Below, one piece after another: positions 1-8,354 of a stretch of DNA of 64,000 nucleotides. A program made the translations under genes and the position numbers. This DNA comes from Endobacter medicaginis (lineage in GTDB: Bacteria > Pseudomonadota > Alphaproteobacteria > Acetobacterales > Acetobacteraceae). The stretch is from assembly GCF_014192375.1 (NCBI RefSeq), contig NZ_JACHXV010000004.1, positions 1 to 64,000 of the forward strand, given 5' to 3'. Within the stretch, counting starts at the first letter, position 1. Each line of letters starts with the position of its first letter. The notes below the pieces were generated by a model. The model made no database searches. It saw only the letters and a list, made by a program, of their open reading frames with translations, and was not told the origin of the DNA.

Positions 1-74
1 CCGGCCACCGGCCGCAATCCGCGCCGCGCAGCTTCCACTCGCGGCCGTCGCCGCGTAGGCTTCAGATCGGTGTC

Positions 75-794
75 TCACAATCTGCGGGCGGTACAGCGAC
101 AGTCGTTCGGAAGCCTCATCCAGTTCGTCCAGCGAACTGCGGCTCGATACCAGTTGACCATGGCCCTGACAGCCCCACGCTCGCATGCCGCGGCGGCATA
201 AATGTCGAGAAGCGCATCAGAAAAGCGCGACTTGTCGACGGCCATTCCGCGAAAAAGTCGGCGGATCGCCACGCCGTCACGTCGGCAAAGCCACCACTCC
301 GGCAACCATGGGATCTGCATTGCCACGATGTACCAGCTGCGTCGCCGTTGAGGCCAGCGCCTCAGTGCCTCGCGCAGGCAGGCCGGATGGGGGTTGTTCA
401 TCACCACCAGTCGCTCGACGGGGCGAACCCTGTTGATCGCAAAAATCCAGGCGACAAAGCCACCCCAATCATGGCCGATGAGCGTAAGACGTGCAGCCTT
501 GCTTGCATCGAACAGTGCCGCGACATCGGCGACAAGCTTGTCGACAGTATAGTCTTGGACGCCGCCCGGCCTCGACGATCCGCCATAGCCCCTCTGATTG
601 GGTGCCCAGACCCGATACCCCATCCGGGCAAGCAGGAGCATCTGGTAGCGCCAGGCGTAGTTCAATTCGGGAAAACCATGGAGGCAGAGGGCAAGGTGGT
701 CGCCCGAACCCGCTTCTGCCACATCGAAGGTCATCCCACCGATCTGGACCCGAAGCAGGCGAATACCTCGGGGCTCATGTTCGCTCCAGATCAT
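75..794 (-). CDS. Alpha/beta hydrolase (epoxide-hydrolase-like), C-terminally truncated
   Basis: The 239-residue product resembles soluble epoxide hydrolases and haloalkane-dehalogenase relatives. It has an oxyanion-hole HGFPE at residues 39-43 and a nucleophile elbow GHDWGG at 107-112, with Asp109 as the expected nucleophile. The cap region (NNPHP, then the WYIV stretch) is recognisable up to about residue 215. Family members are usually 290-330 residues; the last strand and helix, which carry the second acid and the catalytic His, are missing. After an NWYRA motif the reading frame runs into unrelated residues and stops. Another minus-strand frame (reading RSSLDELDEASERL) stays open from about position 145 to the window edge, so the 3' end may be a rearrangement junction or frameshift. 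It is probably inactive. It lies downstream of ssb on the same strand, separated by a two-hairpin repeat. Confidence 0.7.
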   Translation of the reverse strand: MIWSEHEPRGIRLLRVQIGGMTFDVAEAGSGDHLALCLHGFPELNYAWRYQMLLLARMGYRVWAPNQRGYGGSSRPGGVQDYTVDKLVADVAALFDASKAARLTLIGHDWGGFVAWIFAINRVRPVERLVVMNNPHPACLREALRRWPQRRRSWYIVAMQIPWLPEWWLCRRDGVAIRRLFRGMAVDKSRFSDALLDIYAAAACERGAVRAMVNWYRAAVRWTNWMRLPNDCRCTARRL

Positions 795-851
795 GCCCCT
801 CAGAGCCCAGCGCGCGGAATGGACGGCGGGTGGGTAATCGCCTGATCGACC

Positions 852-899
852 GGAGTCCGGGGCCTGAGACTCCGACGGGTGCAGGGCGGTACCCCGCCC
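852..899. repeat. Two-hairpin intergenic repeat, copy A
   Basis: Two adjacent hairpins: GGAGTC (852-857) pairs with GACTCC (868-873), and GGGCGG (884-889) pairs with CCGCCC (894-899). The linker CGGGTGCAGGGC and the string GGGGCCTG are shared with a second copy at 36141-36181. It lies just after the ssb stop codon (ssb reads leftward) and may terminate ssb transcription. There is no long T-run. Confidence 0.6.
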
Positions 900-907
900 G
901 CCCTCAC

Positions 908-1501
908 TTAAAACGGGATTTCGTCGTCGAGATCGCTGGCGCCGGGTTCCCAGCCGCCCTGGGTGCCGCCGCCGCCCTGGACGCCGCGATTGTTGCCGCC
1001 CATGCCGCCGCTCTGGCGGTTGCCGCCGCCGGAGGGGCCGGAAAGCGCGCGGCCGCCGCCGTAGCCGCCGCCCATCTCGTTGCCGCCGCCGGAACGCGCA
1101 CCGTAGCCGCCGTTGGAGTCGGAGTCGCCGCTGTCGTCACCGCCGCCGCGTTGGCTGTCGATGAGGACGAGCTGGCCGTTGAAGCGGTCGATCACCACCT
1201 CGGTGGTGTAGCGGTCCTGGCCGGACTGGTCTGTCCATTTGCGGGTCTGCAGGCTGCCCTCGACGTAGACCTTGCGGCCCTTGCGCAGAAAGCGCTCTAC
1301 CACGTCCGAAATGCGTTCGTTGAACACCACCACACGGTGCCACTCGGTGCGCTCCTTGCGTTCGCCGGAGGCGCGGTCGTTCCAGGTGTCGGAGGTGGCG
1401 AGGGTGAAGGTGGCGATCTTGGAGCCGGACTGGGCGTTGCGGATCTCGGGGTCCTTGCCCAGATTGCCGACCAGAATGACCTTGTTGACGCTGCCGGCCA
1501 T
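908..1501 (-). CDS. ssb: Single-stranded DNA-binding protein SSB
   Basis: A 197-residue protein that coats single-stranded DNA as a tetramer in replication, recombination and repair. Residues 1 to about 110 form the OB fold (start MAGSVNKVILVGNLGKDPE, then TEWHRVVVF and KVYVEGSLQTRKW). A Gly/Ser/Asn-rich linker follows, and the protein ends in the acidic tip DLDDEIPF, which recruits partner proteins in this family. Length is normal for alphaproteobacteria. It is divergent from uvrA, and the shared 168-bp gap contains an SOS box, so both genes may be LexA-controlled. The linker is low-complexity glycine repeats and is not functionally informative beyond flexibility. Confidence 0.97.
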   Translation of the reverse strand: MAGSVNKVILVGNLGKDPEIRNAQSGSKIATFTLATSDTWNDRASGERKERTEWHRVVVFNERISDVVERFLRKGRKVYVEGSLQTRKWTDQSGQDRYTTEVVIDRFNGQLVLIDSQRGGGDDSGDSDSNGGYGARSGGGNEMGGGYGGGRALSGPSGGGNRQSGGMGGNNRGVQGGGGTQGGWEPGASDLDDEIPF

Positions 1502-1623
1502 GGCGATGCTCTCCGCACTTTAGCGAGTGGTATCTATCGATGCGCCTCTATAGGCCGCCGAACCAAATCGGGACAGGCGGAGTTTAGGCTTTCCATAGGG
1601 GCGGCGGCACCCTATCTCATTGT

Positions 1624-1638
1624 GAACGCAAAGTGAAC
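1624..1638 (+). promoter_or_regulatory. Putative LexA (SOS) box between ssb and uvrA
   Basis: The sequence is GAAC, seven bases (GCAAAGT), then GAAC. This exactly matches the direct-repeat operator GTTC-N7-GTTC known for LexA of alphaproteobacteria, read here on the opposite strand. It ends 31 bases before the uvrA ATG and lies 123 bases from the ssb start. Placement in the divergent promoter of two DNA-repair genes supports function. LexA itself is not in the window. Confidence 0.75.
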
Positions 1639-1669
1639 ATGGCGGCGCCTCGGCGCGGCAAGGGGCAAG

Positions 1670-4597
1670 ATGAGCGGCAGCAGCGGGGCGATCCGGGTCA
1701 GAGGGGCGCGGGAGCACAACCTCAAGAACATCGATGTGGCGATCCCGCGCGACCGGCTCACGGTGATCACCGGGCTGTCGGGGTCGGGCAAATCGTCGTT
1801 GGCGTTCGACACGATCTATGCCGAAGGGCAGCGGCGCTATGTCGAGAGCCTGTCGGCCTATGCGCGGCAGTTCCTCGAGCTGATGGGCAAGCCGGATGTC
1901 GATTCGATCGAGGGGCTGTCGCCGGCGATTTCGATCGAGCAGAAGACCACCTCGCGCAATCCACGCTCCACCGTCGGCACGGTCACGGAAATCCACGACT
2001 ACATGCGCCTGCTGTGGGCGCGGGCAGGAACGCCTTATTCACCGGCGACGGGGCTGCCGATCGAGGCGCAGACGGTCAGCCAGATGGTGGACCGGGTGCT
2101 GGCGATGGATGAGGGCACGCGGTTGCTGCTGCTGGCCCCGGTGATCCGCGACCGCAAGGGCGAATACCAGAAGGAACTGGCCGAGCTGCAGCGGCGCGGG
2201 TTCACCCGGGTGAAAGTGGATGGCGTGCTGCACGAGATCGGCGATGTGCCGAAGCTGAACCGCAAGCTCAAGCACACGGTCGAGGCGGTGGTGGACAGGG
2301 TGGTGGTCAAGCCGGGGATCGAGCAGCGGCTGGCGGAGAGTTTTGAAAGTGCGCTCGGGCTGGCGGACGGGATCGCCTATACCGAGGAAGCGGTGCGGGC
2401 CGGCGATTCCGGTGAGCCGGTGCGCACGGTGTTCTCGTCGCGGTTCGCCTGTCCGGTGTCGGGGTTCACGCTGGAGGAAATCGAGCCGCGGCTGTTCAGC
2501 TTCAATGCGCCGCAGGGGGCGTGTCCGGAATGCGACGGGCTTGGGGTGGAGCATGTGTTCGATCCGCATCTGGTGGTGCCGGACGAGCGGCTGACGCTGG
2601 CCGGCGGGGCGGTGGCCCCCTGGGCGAATGCGAAGAGCCCGTACTATGCGCAAACCCTGCAGAGCCTGGCGGCGCATTACGGGGTGAAGCTGACGGTGGC
2701 ATGGGAGGACCTGCCGCTGACGTTCCGCAACGCGGTGCTGTTCGGCACAGACAGCGAGGCGGTGGAATTGACCTACAAGGAGGGCTCGCGCGCCTATAAG
2801 GTGACGAAGCCGTTCGAGGGCGTGCTGCGCAATCTGGAGCGGCGCTACGCGGAGACCGACAGCGCCTGGGTGCGCGAGGAGATGGCGCGGTATCGGGCGG
2901 AGCGGCCGTGCGGGGTGTGTCATGGCGCGCGGCTGAAGCCGGAGGCGCTGTCGGTGAAGGTGGCGGGGCTGACCATCGCCGAGGCCTCGGAGATGCCGAT
3001 CCGCCGCGCGCTGGACTGGTTCCGTGACGTCGAGGGGAAACTGCCGGCGCAGAAGGCGGAGATCGCGCGACGCGTCCTGCGCGAGATCGTCGAGCGGCTG
3101 CGGTTCCTCGACGATGTGGGGCTGGATTACCTCACCCTCGCACGCGGGTCGGCAACGCTTTCGGGCGGGGAGAGCCAGCGCATCAGGCTCGCCAGCCAGA
3201 TCGGGTCGGGGCTGACGGGCGTGCTGTATGTGCTGGACGAGCCGTCGATCGGGCTGCATCAGCGCGACAACGAGCGGCTGCTGGGCACGCTGGAGCGGCT
3301 CAAGACGCTCGGCAACACGGTGCTGGTGGTGGAGCATGACGAGGATGCGATCCGGGCCGCCGACCATCTGATCGACATGGGGCCGGCGGCGGGGGTCAAT
3401 GGCGGGCATGTGATCGCCCAAGGCACGCCGGCGGAGGTGGCGGCCCACCCCGACAGCCTGACGGGGGCGTATCTGTCGGGGCGGCGGCGGATCGAGGTGC
3501 CGAAGGCGCGGCGGAAGGTGGATGCAAAGCGGCGGCTGAGGCTGGTCGGCGCGTCGGGCAACAATCTGCACGATGTGGATGCGGATTTTCCGCTCGGCAC
3601 CTTCACCTGTGTCACCGGCGTGTCGGGCGGGGGCAAGTCCACGTTGGTGGTGGATACGCTCTACAAGGCGCTGTCGCGGCGGCTGATGGGGTCGGGCGAG
3701 GTCCCTGCCCCGTATGTGCGGCTGGACGGGATCGAGCTGCTGGACAAGATTATCGACATCGACCAGTCGCCGATCGGGCGGACGCCGCGGTCGAACCCGG
3801 CGACCTATACCGACCTGTTCGCGCCGATCCGGGACTGGTTCGCCGAGCTGCCGGAGAGCAAGGCGCGCGGCTACAAGTCCGGGCGGTTCAGCTTCAACGT
3901 CAAGGGCGGGCGCTGCGAGGCGTGTCAGGGCGACGGGGTGCTGAAGATCGAGATGCACTTCCTGCCGGACGTGTTCGTCACCTGCGACACCTGCCGTGGC
4001 GCGCGGTATAACCGCGAGACGCTGGAGGTGAAGTTTCGCGGCAAGTCCATCGCCGAGGTGCTGGCGATGAGCGTGGACGAGGCGGTGCCGTTCTTCTCCG
4101 CCGTGCCGCGCATCCATGACCGGCTGTCGATCCTGCAGCGGGTGGGCCTGGGGTATGTGGCACTGGGACAGTCGTCGACGACGCTGTCGGGGGGCGAGGC
4201 GCAGCGGGTGAAGCTGGCCAAGGAGCTGGCCCGGCGGGCGACGGGGCGGACGCTGTATATCCTCGACGAGCCGACCACGGGGCTGCATGCGGAGGATGTG
4301 CGCAAGCTGCTGGAAGTGCTGCATGCGCTGGTCGACCAGGGCAATTCGGTGCTGGTGATCGAGCACAATCTCGACGTGATCAAGACCGCGGACTGGATCC
4401 TCGATCTCGGACCGGAGGGTGGCGAGGGCGGCGGGCGGATCGTCGCCGAGGGCACGCCGGAGGTGATCGCGGCCAATCCGCACAGCCATACCGGGCGGTT
4501 CCTCGCACCGCTGCTGCGGCGGGAGGCGGCGCCGGCTGCGGTCTCGACGCGGGGCGCGGTTGGGGCCAAAAGGAAGCGTGCGACGGCCAGTGCCTGA
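1670..4597 (+). CDS. uvrA: UvrABC excinuclease subunit A
   Basis: A 975-residue DNA damage sensor of nucleotide excision repair: a dimeric ATPase that scans DNA with UvrB and loads it at lesions. It has two ABC ATPase modules. The first Walker A is GLSGSGKSS near residues 35-43, with signature LSGGESQR near 497. The second Walker A is GVSGGGKST near 648-656, with signature LSGGEAQR near 839. Two zinc-binding regions are visible: CPVSGF plus CPEC near 261-288, and CEAC plus CDTC near 748-776. The ATG at 1670 follows a purine-rich AGGGGCAAG and gives the standard N-terminus. Length is typical. An SOS box lies upstream. The dehydrogenase gene downstream starts only 9 bases after the stop. Confidence 0.98.
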   Translation: MSGSSGAIRVRGAREHNLKNIDVAIPRDRLTVITGLSGSGKSSLAFDTIYAEGQRRYVESLSAYARQFLELMGKPDVDSIEGLSPAISIEQKTTSRNPRSTVGTVTEIHDYMRLLWARAGTPYSPATGLPIEAQTVSQMVDRVLAMDEGTRLLLLAPVIRDRKGEYQKELAELQRRGFTRVKVDGVLHEIGDVPKLNRKLKHTVEAVVDRVVVKPGIEQRLAESFESALGLADGIAYTEEAVRAGDSGEPVRTVFSSRFACPVSGFTLEEIEPRLFSFNAPQGACPECDGLGVEHVFDPHLVVPDERLTLAGGAVAPWANAKSPYYAQTLQSLAAHYGVKLTVAWEDLPLTFRNAVLFGTDSEAVELTYKEGSRAYKVTKPFEGVLRNLERRYAETDSAWVREEMARYRAERPCGVCHGARLKPEALSVKVAGLTIAEASEMPIRRALDWFRDVEGKLPAQKAEIARRVLREIVERLRFLDDVGLDYLTLARGSATLSGGESQRIRLASQIGSGLTGVLYVLDEPSIGLHQRDNERLLGTLERLKTLGNTVLVVEHDEDAIRAADHLIDMGPAAGVNGGHVIAQGTPAEVAAHPDSLTGAYLSGRRRIEVPKARRKVDAKRRLRLVGASGNNLHDVDADFPLGTFTCVTGVSGGGKSTLVVDTLYKALSRRLMGSGEVPAPYVRLDGIELLDKIIDIDQSPIGRTPRSNPATYTDLFAPIRDWFAELPESKARGYKSGRFSFNVKGGRCEACQGDGVLKIEMHFLPDVFVTCDTCRGARYNRETLEVKFRGKSIAEVLAMSVDEAVPFFSAVPRIHDRLSILQRVGLGYVALGQSSTTLSGGEAQRVKLAKELARRATGRTLYILDEPTTGLHAEDVRKLLEVLHALVDQGNSVLVIEHNLDVIKTADWILDLGPEGGEGGGRIVAEGTPEVIAANPHSHTGRFLAPLLRREAAPAAVSTRGAVGAKRKRATASA

Positions 4598-4606
4598 GGA
4601 GTGACG

Positions 4607-5503
4607 ATGCCTGAACAGCCGCGACCCGAGACGATCGGGTTCATCGGGTTCGGTGCGATGGGCAAGCGCATGGCGCTGAACCTGCGCCGTGGTGGCTATG
4701 TGATCGCCGCCTATGCGCCCTCGCGCAGCTCGGAGAACAACAAGGAGGGGGTGAGTTTTCTCGCCTCCGCCCAGGATGTGGTGCGGGCGGCGGAGATCGT
4801 GGTGATCTCGCTGCCCAACGACAAGGTGGTGCAGCGCACGGCCTATGGCGAGGACGGGTTCCTGGCCGCGTGCCATCCGGGGCAGCTGCTGATCAACACC
4901 TCGACCATCTCGCCGCAGACCGCGCTGCATCTAGCGGAAGCAGCACGCGCGCAGGGGGTGGCGGTGCTGGATGCGCCGGTTTCGGGCTCGACGCCGGAGG
5001 CGGAGGCGGGCGAGCTGGTGGTGCTCGTGGGGGGCGAGGCGGCGGATGTGGCGCGCGCGCAGCCGATCTTCGATCTGATCGGCAAGAAGACGGTGCATGT
5101 CGGTGCGTCCGGCATGGGCGCGACGATGAAGCTCGCCGTCAACGGCATCATGGGCCAGGCCTATGCGGGGATTTCGGAGGCGATCGGCTATGGCCTCGCC
5201 GCCGGGCTGGACCGCGCGACGCTGTTCGACACGCTGGAGGGCCTGGCGGTGATCTCGCCGCATCACCAGCGCAAGCTCGGGCTGGCGGCGGACCGGCATT
5301 TCTCACCGCAGTTTCCGGTCAAGCTGATGCACAAGGATCTGTCGCTGCTGCTGGCCGATGCCGGGCGGCTGGGAATGCCGATGGGCAGCATCGCCGCCGC
5401 GACACAGCTCTTTGCCGCCGCACGTACGCAGCATGATGCGGACGATTATGCCTGCGTGGTGGGAATGCTGGAGGATTTTGCCGGCAACCGGCCCAAGGAC
5501 TGA
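4607..5503 (+). CDS. NAD(P)-dependent 3-hydroxyisobutyrate dehydrogenase family oxidoreductase
   Basis: A beta-hydroxyacid dehydrogenase of 298 residues. The N-terminal Rossmann fold carries GFIGFGAMG near residue 11. The substrate-binding signature DAPVSGSTPEAEAG is present, and the conserved catalytic lysine lies in the GATMKLAVN stretch. The family oxidises 3-hydroxyisobutyrate, tartronate semialdehyde or similar small hydroxyacids; the exact substrate cannot be read from sequence. I chose the ATG at 4607 because GAGGA (4596-4600), overlapping the uvrA stop, lies 6 bases upstream; a GTG at 4601 is the alternative. It probably shares a transcript with uvrA, though the functional link is unclear. 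Confidence 0.88.
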   Translation: MPEQPRPETIGFIGFGAMGKRMALNLRRGGYVIAAYAPSRSSENNKEGVSFLASAQDVVRAAEIVVISLPNDKVVQRTAYGEDGFLAACHPGQLLINTSTISPQTALHLAEAARAQGVAVLDAPVSGSTPEAEAGELVVLVGGEAADVARAQPIFDLIGKKTVHVGASGMGATMKLAVNGIMGQAYAGISEAIGYGLAAGLDRATLFDTLEGLAVISPHHQRKLGLAADRHFSPQFPVKLMHKDLSLLLADAGRLGMPMGSIAAATQLFAAARTQHDADDYACVVGMLEDFAGNRPKD

Positions 5504-5553
5504 CCGCAGCAACGGGCTGCCCTCTGCCACGCCCACCCGCGAGGAAACCGATC

Positions 5554-6049
5554 TTGTCCAAACGTGCCGACGGCCGTCCCGAGCCGATGGTTCCGCCGGA
5601 TGCGTTGCGACGTCGCTATGCGGAGGTGCTGCCGGCGAGCGATGTGCTTGCGCTCGAGGTGCTGTTCACGCTGCGCTCGAGCGTGCACGCGGTGGACAAT
5701 ACCCTCGCCCGCTGGCTCGGGTCGGATGCGGTCAGTCCCGGGCGGTTCCAGGTGCTCGCCCTGCTGTGGTGTGGAGATCGCACTGCCGCAGCGCGATATC
5801 GTGGATGCGATGCGGGTGTCACGGGCGACGGTCTCGGACCTGATCGATGCGCTGGTCCGCGAGGGGATGGTCGTGACCAACCCGTGCGACAGCGATCGCC
5901 GCAGGGTTCTCTGTCGCCTAACCGAGGCCGGGCACGCGGCGACGCAGCGACTGATCTGCGACAATGCGACGCGGCTGCGCGAGAGTTTCGGCGGGCTGTC
6001 GGATGCGGAATTGATGACGCTCACCGGACTGCTGGGCCGGCTCGGCTGA
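5554..6049 (+). pseudogene. MarR-family transcriptional regulator, frameshifted
   Basis: Two overlapping frames together make one MarR-type winged-helix regulator of about 165 residues. The first, from a TTG at 5554 preceded by GAGGAAA, encodes the N-terminal helices (LALEVLFTLRSSVHAVDN, SPGRFQVLALLW). The second takes over near 5770 and encodes the recognition helix (QRDIVDAMRVSRATVSDLI), the wing (PCDSDRRRVLCRLTEAG) and the dimerisation helix. The shift is one base at the run TGGTGTGGAG. Neither frame alone gives a complete protein. This is either a real inactivating mutation or a sequencing error; the strong residual similarity on both sides says it is recent. It follows the dehydrogenase by 50 bases and may once have controlled it. 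Confidence 0.75.
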
Positions 6050-6052
6050 CAC

Positions 6053-6604
6053 TCAGCCGGGGAGTGCGCCTGCCGAGCGGCGGACGGCGGCGAGGATCGC
6101 CTCGGCGCGCTGCGGGGGAAGGCCGGACCAGGTGACGGTGTAGGTCAGGCTGCCCTCGCGCCACTGGAGCTGCGCCGGAAACGTGTCGGCCATGGCGTGT
6201 TCAGGCGTGAACAAGGTGCCGTCGGGCAGGCGACGGGTGATGAGCATGCCGTGCAGGTCGCGCATCGGCTGCGGGGCGGCGGGCGAGACGGTCACGGCGC
6301 CGAGGCTGCAATAATGCGCCCCGTGGCAGTCGGGCGTGGTGTCGAACGAGATCGCGGCGTGGCGGCGGCGGTTCAGGGCGGGATCGGCCCAGGCGGTGAG
6401 GTGCTGGCCGGGGGCCGGCGGCGGGATGCGGCCGGGCAGGTCGAGGGCGATGCCGCTGCGCTGGGCGGCGAAGGCGGCGGCCTGCTCGTAGAAACGGGCG
6501 ATGGTGGCCGGAGCCAGCACCGGCGGGGCGGGGTCGGCGCCGGGCGCTGGGGTGGCGAGCCAGGTCAGGGCGAGCGGGGCCAGGAGGCGGATCGCCTTCG
6601 GCAT
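6053..6604 (-). CDS. Secreted hypothetical protein
   Basis: I do not recognise the family. The 183-residue product starts MPKAIRLLAPLALTWLATPAPGADPAPP, a signal peptide with a probable cleavage after PGA, so it should be periplasmic. The mature part has an RFYEQAAAFAAQRSGI helix, two cysteines (in DCHGAHYC) that could form a disulfide, and a C-terminal section (QLQWREGSLTYTVTWSG) with alternating beta-strand character. The ATG at 6604 has GAGGAG upstream on the minus strand. It is convergent with the broken marR gene (3-base gap). The next gene upstream on the same strand is the synthase homologue, 127 bases away. Confidence 0.65.
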   Translation of the reverse strand: MPKAIRLLAPLALTWLATPAPGADPAPPVLAPATIARFYEQAAAFAAQRSGIALDLPGRIPPPAPGQHLTAWADPALNRRRHAAISFDTTPDCHGAHYCSLGAVTVSPAAPQPMRDLHGMLITRRLPDGTLFTPEHAMADTFPAQLQWREGSLTYTVTWSGLPPQRAEAILAAVRRSAGALPG

Positions 6605-6731
6605 GCTGGAACTCCTCATTCGGCCGGCGCGCGAGCCTGTGGTCGCCGCGTGCAGCCGGGTGATGTGATGACCGTGTTGCGGGCGGCTGGCAACGGGTCG
6701 GGGTCCGTGTTTCCGCAGGTGGAACGGAGTG

Positions 6732-7427
6732 TCAGGGTCCACCGCCGAACAGCCACAGGCGCAGCATCGACGCCTGCACGGCGAGGCCGGTGTGACGGGC
6801 ACGGATCCGGGCGGCACGGGCGGGCAGCAGCAGCATGCGGGCGGGGCGCGACAGGTCGAGGCGGCCGGCTGCGTCCAGCACGGCGGCGGCGGCGGCCGGA
6901 AGGTCGTCGAAGCGGGCGCCGGCGGGGAGGAAGGCGGTGTCGGGGCGGATCGACCAGATCGCGCGGGCGATGCCGGCCGGGGCGAGGTGCTCGGGGCGAT
7001 CGACGCCAAAAAGGCGGGCGGAGGCGATGGCCCAGCCGCCGGCGGAAGCGCGCAAGGCATCGTGCCAAGTGGGCCAGTCGGGGACGCCCTCGGCCTCGGC
7101 TTCGCGGCCATCGAGCATGGCGAGCAGGTCGGACGCAGCCACCCTGCCCTGCGCAAGCGCCGCGTGCAGCGGGCCGGCGATTCCGTGGTTGGGATCGGCG
7201 GTGCGCCCTTCGATCAGGTCGCGCCACCATTGCAGGCGGATCAGCGCCGGGTACGGGCCGGCGAGCTCGGTGCGGCGGCGGGCGGCGGCTTCGATCTCGA
7301 GGTCGAAGGCGGCGAGCAAAGCGAGGTCGGCGCGCAGCGCAGCGGGGGCGAGCAGGACGGCGAAGAAGCGGTCGGGGTCGTCGCGGCGGAGGCGGGCGAC
7401 GAATTGAGGCAATGCGGGTCCGGGCAT
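6732..7427 (-). CDS. Squalene/phytoene synthase family protein, probably non-catalytic
   Basis: The 231-residue product matches the N-terminal helical bundle of the squalene/phytoene synthase family: DPDRFFAVLLAPAALRADLALLAAFDLEIE, then GPYPALIRLQWWRDLIEG. True synthases carry two aspartate-rich motifs that bind Mg-diphosphate. Here the first is replaced by DLEIEAAARR and no second motif is seen, so prenyl transfer is unlikely. This resembles the NDUFAF6-like branch, linked in mitochondria to complex I assembly; the role here is inferred only. An in-frame ATG at 7475 would add 16 residues, but the ATG at 7427 gives the family-like N-terminus. It is divergent from sodB. Confidence 0.65.
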   Translation of the reverse strand: MPGPALPQFVARLRRDDPDRFFAVLLAPAALRADLALLAAFDLEIEAAARRRTELAGPYPALIRLQWWRDLIEGRTADPNHGIAGPLHAALAQGRVAASDLLAMLDGREAEAEGVPDWPTWHDALRASAGGWAIASARLFGVDRPEHLAPAGIARAIWSIRPDTAFLPAGARFDDLPAAAAAVLDAAGRLDLSRPARMLLLPARAARIRARHTGLAVQASMLRLWLFGGGP

Positions 7428-7494
7428 GGCGCCTGAATGCGCGTTGCGCGGGCTGCAGCGCAAGCCGGGGCACATGACATCACGGCGACGCGCC

Positions 7495-7522
7495 TTGACG
7501 GGTCCGGGGCAGGCTCATAGCT
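7495..7522 (+). promoter_or_regulatory. Candidate sigma-70 promoter of sodB
   Basis: TTGACG (7495-7500) and ATAGCT (7517-7522) are separated by 16 bases and end about 30 bases before the sodB ATG. The match to the consensus is moderate; no operator is evident. Confidence 0.4.
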
Positions 7523-7552
7523 CTTGGACATCCCATCAATGGAGATGCCGTC

Positions 7553-8161
7553 ATGGCCTTCGAACTGCCGCCGCTGCCCTTCCAGACCAATGCGCTTGCC
7601 GCGAAGGGCATGTGCCAGGAGACGCTGGAGCTGCATCATGGCAAGCACCACCAGGCCTATGTCACCGCGCTGAACGGGTTCGTCGAGAAGAACCCCGATC
7701 TGCAGGGCAAGTCGCTCGAGGAGATCGTTCTGTTCAGCAAGGACAAGCCCGATCTGGCCGGCGTGTTCAACAATGCCGGGCAGGACTGGAACCACATCAT
7801 CTTCTGGCAGAACCTCTCGCCGAACGGCGGTGGCATTCCGGGGGCGTTGGAGAGCAAGATCGTCGAGGATTTCGGCAGCGTCGAGGCGTTCAAGGACGCG
7901 TTCAAGACGGCGGCGACGACACAGTTCGGCTCGGGCTGGGCGTGGCTGGTGCTGGGGCCCGACGGCAAGCTGAAGGCGACCAAGACGCCGAACGGCTCGA
8001 ACCCGCTGGCGACCGGCGAGGGCAAGGTGCTGCTGGCCCTCGACGTGTGGGAGCACAGCTACTACCTCGATTTCCGCAACGTGCGTCCGAACTACGTCAC
8101 CAACTACCTCGACAAGCTGGCGAACTACGAATACGCCGAGGCCGCGCTGAAGGCGGCCTGA
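7553..8161 (+). CDS. sodB: Superoxide dismutase, Fe/Mn type
   Basis: A 202-residue cytoplasmic dismutase converting superoxide to oxygen and hydrogen peroxide. Expected metal ligands are His28 (in LELHHGKHH), His81 (in NHIIFWQ), Asp164 and His168 (in DVWEHSYYLDF). The second-shell Gln in the NNAGQDWNH segment, ahead of the His81 ligand, is the placement typical of iron enzymes, so SodB is more likely than SodA. Length is normal and there is no signal peptide. The ATG follows GGAG at a good distance. It is monocistronic, with its own promoter candidate and a strong terminator. Confidence 0.96.
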   Translation: MAFELPPLPFQTNALAAKGMCQETLELHHGKHHQAYVTALNGFVEKNPDLQGKSLEEIVLFSKDKPDLAGVFNNAGQDWNHIIFWQNLSPNGGGIPGALESKIVEDFGSVEAFKDAFKTAATTQFGSGWAWLVLGPDGKLKATKTPNGSNPLATGEGKVLLALDVWEHSYYLDFRNVRPNYVTNYLDKLANYEYAEAALKAA

Positions 8162-8185
8162 CCCCCCTTCCCCACACGAGACGAA

Positions 8186-8211
8186 ACGGGCGCCCCACGG
8201 CGCCCGTTTTT
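8186..8211 (+). terminator. Rho-independent terminator of sodB
   Basis: A perfect 9-bp stem, ACGGGCGCC (8186-8194) with GGCGCCCGT (8199-8207), loop CCAC, followed by a T-run to 8211. It begins 24 bases after the sodB stop codon. Confidence 0.88.
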
Positions 8212-8228
8212 CGTTTCAGTCGGCGGTC

Positions 8229-8354
8229 GTGAATGGCGTCTGGAATGGCCAGATGGCGTGAGGCTTGCGAGACCCGGAGCGGAGCCGCCTTGATGGCCGT
8301 GAGCACCGAAGCGCAGCAAACGCGCGCCAGATGGCCGTTCCAGGCGCCATTCAC
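8229..8354. repeat. Long imperfect palindromic intergenic element, copy 1
   Basis: The left arm (8229-8260, starting GTGAATGGCG) pairs with the right arm (8321-8354, ending CGCCATTCAC): about 27 of 32 positions match, and several mismatches would be G-U pairs in RNA. The central section contains GATGGCCGTGAGCA and CGCGCGCCAGATGGCC, which recur in a second element at 57754-57880. It fills the gap between the convergent sodB and xylH genes, and its right end overlaps the xylH stop codon. No coding potential is seen. It could be a BIME/REP-like or non-autonomous mobile element, or a structured RNA. Confidence 0.7.

Noticed and set aside
4601-4606. GTG at 4601 as the start of the dehydrogenase
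   Set aside because: The ribosome site GAGGA ends at 4600, immediately adjacent, so the ATG at 4607 has the better spacing.
2039-4930. A 963-codon minus-strand frame across uvrA
   Set aside because: High-G+C shadow of uvrA and the next gene; the sequence is Arg/His/Pro/Gln-rich noise, whereas the plus strand has full UvrA motifs.
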